Assembly (NCBI GenBank): GCA_914767715.1
Contig: OU612065.1
Coordinates: 4,278,001 to 4,342,000 of the forward strand
Source: Membranipora membranacea
Taxonomy: Eukaryota; Bryozoa; Gymnolaemata; Cheilostomatida; Membraniporidae
Direction: 5' to 3'
DNA length: 64,000 nt
Part shown: one piece after another, positions 60,857 through 64,000 of the stretch
Layout: every line of letters starts with the position of its first letter
How positions within the stretch are numbered: position 1 is the stretch's first letter
Made by a program: the position numbers and the translations under genes
Notes under the pieces: generated by a model
Seen by the model: only the letters and a program-made list of their open reading frames with translations
Told to the model about the DNA's origin: nothing
Database searches by the model: none

Positions 60857-61569
60857 AGGACTCCTTGGTCGGATTGGTGGTGTAGTAGGGTTTTCACTTT
60901 CAATCATGATGAATTATACCTTCTTGATTATACAAATGAATTATTCTGATTAATCATATCACTCTTTATATATAAAATTTCTTCTTTGGCCTGTACCTGA
61001 CTGTGCTGGGTCTGGAAGAGACAGCTAGAAAGAAATTGTGCTCTTTAGTTCCAAAATGTTCAACTCAGAGCTTTCCTACAATGAATACTTAATATTATTT
61101 TGATTTGACTAGTTTATTATATCTTCCAACAATGAAGAAGACCTCATTGTTTTTTAATGAAGCTAAAAGAATAACCAAAGTTCTAGAAACTATGACCATT
61201 ACACTACCATGGGTAGCTATTAAAAGCCCATACTAAGTCATTATCAAATTCAGAAACCAGTACAGAAAAAAAAGACATACAAAAAAGAAGGTGAATGCTA
61301 TTTTCAAAAGAATTCGCGAATTAGGTCAATATTTTGGACACGTGATCATAACAAACATAGATTTCAAGTAGATGACATAGAATTGGCCGGCGTGGGAAGG
61401 AGTAGACAACTACCACTAATAAAACATATAATGTATTGAACCAGGTACAGGTGATTTAAATATCAGAGGAGTTTGCATTTGCACTTGGTATTAAGTTTGA
61501 AAGCTAACCTTGGTTCAAAAGGTTCTAAATCTTGATTGAAACAGCCCAGGGACTCATTCAATATGTTGA
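60857..61569. other. Intergenic, no recognised feature
   Basis: AT-rich spacer; begins with an ACTCCTTGG word right after the MITE. Confidence 0.5.
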
Positions 61570-62545
61570 GTGAGTTGTCCCCTCTTTCATCAAAACAACC
61601 AAATCTATGTCATCCTAAGTAGTGTTATTTTACATAGATTTGGGGACTTAGTCTTCTCGGCTTGCTTTCTTCTCCGACGAACGAACCGCAGTATCAAACA
61701 TATCAAACACAGTCTGAATCTGTGATTTACTGCAATTAATTCTATTAATTCTTATGTATATGTAGTAAGTCAAGCTCAGGGGTTTGGGGGTTTCCAGCCT
61801 GTCTCACTATCAAGGTGGATAGGGGGTGTCGCGGGCTGCGAGGGGAACTGATCCAATGCCTATATGGCACATATAAAATATTTTTACAGCAATACATTGA
61901 GGTTTACATTCATTCGAAAGCTTGTAGTGCTTGATTAATACAGAGAGTTGGTCCCTGATTAATACAGACGAGAAGCGCCAAATCGGTTTGTGTATGAGTG
62001 AGTTGTCCCCTCTTTGAACAAAACACCCAAATCTATGTTATCCTACGTTGTGTTATTTTACATAGAATTGATGACTTAGTCTACTTGGCTTGCTTTTTCT
62101 CCAGATAAAGTGTACAGCAGTTTCAAACATATCAAAAATATCGAACACGGTCTGAATATGTTATTGACAGCAATTAAATGTATTAATTCTTATCTATGCG
62201 TCGTGAGTCAAGCTCAGGGGTTTGGGGGTTTCCAACTGATGTCATCGAGGAGGATACGGAGTGTCGCGGGTTGTAAGGGAAACTGATACAATACCTCAAT
62301 GGTACATAAAACATTAATTTTACAGCAATACCTTGAGGTTTACATTCATTCAAAAGGTTGTAGTTCTTGATTAATACAGAAAGTTGGTCCCCGATTAATA
62401 CAGACACGAAGCGCCAAATCGATTTTTTTATGAGCGAGTTGTCCCCTCTTTGAACAAAACAACCAAATCTATGTCATCCTACGTAGATCTATTTTACATA
62501 GATTTGAGGACTTAGTCTACTTGGCTTGCTTTTTTGCAATGATGA
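61570..62545. repeat. Tandem repeat, unit about 430 bp, 2.3 copies
   Basis: Copy 1 starts at 61570, copy 2 at 61998 and copy 3 at 62434 (partial, to about 62545), so units are about 428 and 436 bases. Each starts GAGTTGTCCCCTCTTT, then a small stem AAATCTATGT/ACATAGATTT, then GGGGTTTGGGGGTTTCC, and ends near GAAGCGCCAAATC. A decayed fourth start lies at about 62743-62833. No coding frame is conserved across copies. Confidence 0.88.
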
Positions 62546-63178
62546 ACGGGCAGTGTTACTAAAAAATCATTATCGTATCAATTCTTATGCATGTGTACAA
62601 AATGATGTAGTGTGTCTAACCAAAGAATTTTAATGATTGCAACTAGTGTCAACAGCGAGAATGGAATGTGCCATGAATAGTATTTGAATCATAAACAATA
62701 GATGGTATATATATGAAAGAGACGAGGGACGCCAACAATATTTTTATGAGTTTACTCTCTGGCCTACAACCAAATCTACGTCATACTATGTAGGACTGAA
62801 AAACATAGATTTGAAAATTTAGTCTATTTGACTGGATTCACAAGCCAATGCATTGCTCAAGGTCTGGTTGACCAACTGCACTTAACCATGTTAGCTCATA
62901 TATTTTTATATAGAAAACAACTCAGTAGTGTTTGAAACCAAGGAGTAGAATGCAAAGATCAATTCCATGTTTTTTCACGCTACAACATAGATCTGATTTC
63001 ACTGATCAGAGAGTGGATAACTCTTTATGATGTCAATTTTGTTACAATTCTAGGACTAGGATCTTGTACACTCAAGTCCTGAAAATATTCAAATATCTGT
63101 GTGTGACTAATTAAGTGATGTTCAACTAATATATTTTTGAAGATATACCGATCACCTTCTTACATGTAAAAATAATAC
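62546..63178. other. Intergenic with decayed repeat copy
   Basis: Holds the degenerate fourth repeat start (62743-62833) and one CCAAGGAGT word (62938). No gene seen. Confidence 0.5.
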
Positions 63179-63395
63179 TGAAATAAACAACAGGTTTGTA
63201 GGTTTAGAGGCATAAAAAGCATAGAAGGCACAGAATTCATGGATTACAAAATTGAAATAAACAACAGGTTTGTAGGTTTGCTTTTGAGAATAAAAGTTTA
63301 TGTAAAAATACTGCATAGAAGGCATAAAAGTCATGGATTATAAAATTGAAATAAAGAACAGGTTTGTAGGTTTGTCTTTGAACATTTATAGGAAA
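63179..63395. repeat. Short tandem repeat, unit about 75-91 bp, about 2.5 copies
   Basis: The start block GAAATAAACAACAGGTTTGT recurs at about 63180, 63255 and 63346 (with one change), each followed by a CATAGAAGGCA...TCATGGATTA block in the first two copies. Unit length varies by an indel. Confidence 0.85.
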
Positions 63396-63436
63396 AAATG
63401 AATGATTGCAAGGTATGCAAGTTTGTATGATATGTC

Positions 63437-63538
63437 TCACAATGAGATGGACAACACTTCGTTTAGGTTTCTTCGGTATGCTTCTTCAGCTTCCCCAGGA
63501 GATACTTTGTCAGCTAGTTGAATGCCATTGATAATAAC
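63437..63538 (-). CDS. Probable terminal coding exon of an unidentified minus-strand gene
   Basis: On the minus strand, a splice acceptor TTTTCTAG precedes an open stretch of 33 codons ending in TGA. It reads VIINGIQLADKVSPGEAEEA then YRRNLNEVLSIS. The composition is amphipathic and charged with normal-looking codon use, unlike the surrounding AT-rich repeats. I do not recognise the family. A possible preceding exon lies near 63785-63885, ending at a GTAACC donor, but its upstream side has a stop and I do not claim it. The rest of the gene would lie beyond 64000. Confidence 0.42.
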   Translation of the reverse strand, partial: VIINGIQLADKVSPGEAEEAYRRNLNEVLSISL

Positions 63539-64000
63539 CTAGAAAACAATAAAATCAAAGGTTAATTCAGCAAGGCAAGTGTATTTTGATATTTACCAAC
63601 CAGGTCCAGACCAGAAAAGATGGAAGCTGAACATTGTAATAATTATTCTTATACACATTGGAGAATGACTGTAGAGCTAAAACTTCAAAACCTTATGGAT
63701 TCAATCATCTTACCAATATAAGTACAACTGTAAAAGTCAGCAATGTGCCTTGCAGCTAGGATGATTGAAATGAAACAGGTTACCTTAATTCCAGTTGACA
63801 AAACAAGTTTCTCATTACTCTCTTGTCATTCAGATTGTGTTTGATCACAGCGTTAGAGTTAAAACTTCCAACTCCTTGATTTGATACGTATTTGAGGGCT
63901 CTATACATGGTTGGACATCATATTTGTTTGTCGATGATAATGGATATTTCAATGTTACATAATCCCTTTAAGGGAGTATGTAACATCTAGTGATCAGACA
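63539..64000. other. Possible intron/intergenic at right edge
   Basis: No confident feature. A short palindrome ACATAATCCCTTTAAGGGAGTATGT-like stem, written here only as the arms CCCTTTAAGGG, occurs near 63960. Confidence 0.4.

Noticed and set aside
63785-63885. Possible penultimate exon upstream of the orphan terminal exon
   Set aside because: A donor is present, but there is no clear acceptor, there is an upstream stop, and the peptide is not recognised.

Overview
The window is nuclear DNA from a multicellular animal, most likely an invertebrate. Four intron-rich housekeeping genes and one carboxypeptidase gene can be read exon by exon, all with GT-AG introns. Between and inside them lie AT-rich spacers with decayed retroelements, tRNA-derived SINEs and foldback DNA elements. 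The Na,K-ATPase has its closest recalled relatives among invertebrates, so a non-vertebrate bilaterian (possibly a lophotrochozoan) or a cnidarian is my best guess; the phylum cannot be fixed without a search. Nothing bacterial or organellar was seen.

Layout. About 1-11,690 is a gene-poor stretch with fragments of two or three LINEs, a Ty3/gypsy pol fragment, SINE-like pieces and hairpins. POLR3B (RNA polymerase III subunit RPC2) runs + from 11,696 to 25,503 in 25 coding exons. A secreted metallocarboxypeptidase of the M14A type, B-like, runs - from 32,517 to 25,799 (11 exons), convergent with POLR3B and only 295 bp from it. TOMM70 (mitochondrial import receptor) runs - from about 40,958 to 35,046 (12 exons, the first inferred). 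The Na+/K+-ATPase alpha subunit runs + from 41,314 to 51,268 (17 exons), divergent from TOMM70 across about 355 bp. A TBRG1-like FYRN/FYRC nuclear protein runs - from 60,042 to 53,129 (10 exons). The last 4 kb holds a TIR element, a 430-bp tandem repeat, a short tandem repeat and what looks like the final coding exon of another minus-strand gene.

Each of the five exon models closes in frame: 1129, 482, 571, 1034 and 448 codons. The genes do not form a pathway; they are unrelated neighbours. The divergent TOMM70/ATP1A pair and the convergent POLR3B/carboxypeptidase pair are the only arrangements suggesting shared regulation or transcript overlap.

The most unusual structure is in POLR3B intron 10. 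A 2.1-kb TTAA-flanked element carries a second, inverted copy of itself, also flanked by TTAA. A third copy at 29.1-29.7 kb keeps only two element ends joined through one TTAA. I found no convincing new molecular system; the best leads are this element family, a possible U12-type intron in POLR3B, an unusual pro-region in the carboxypeptidase, and a recurrent CCAAGGAGT word.
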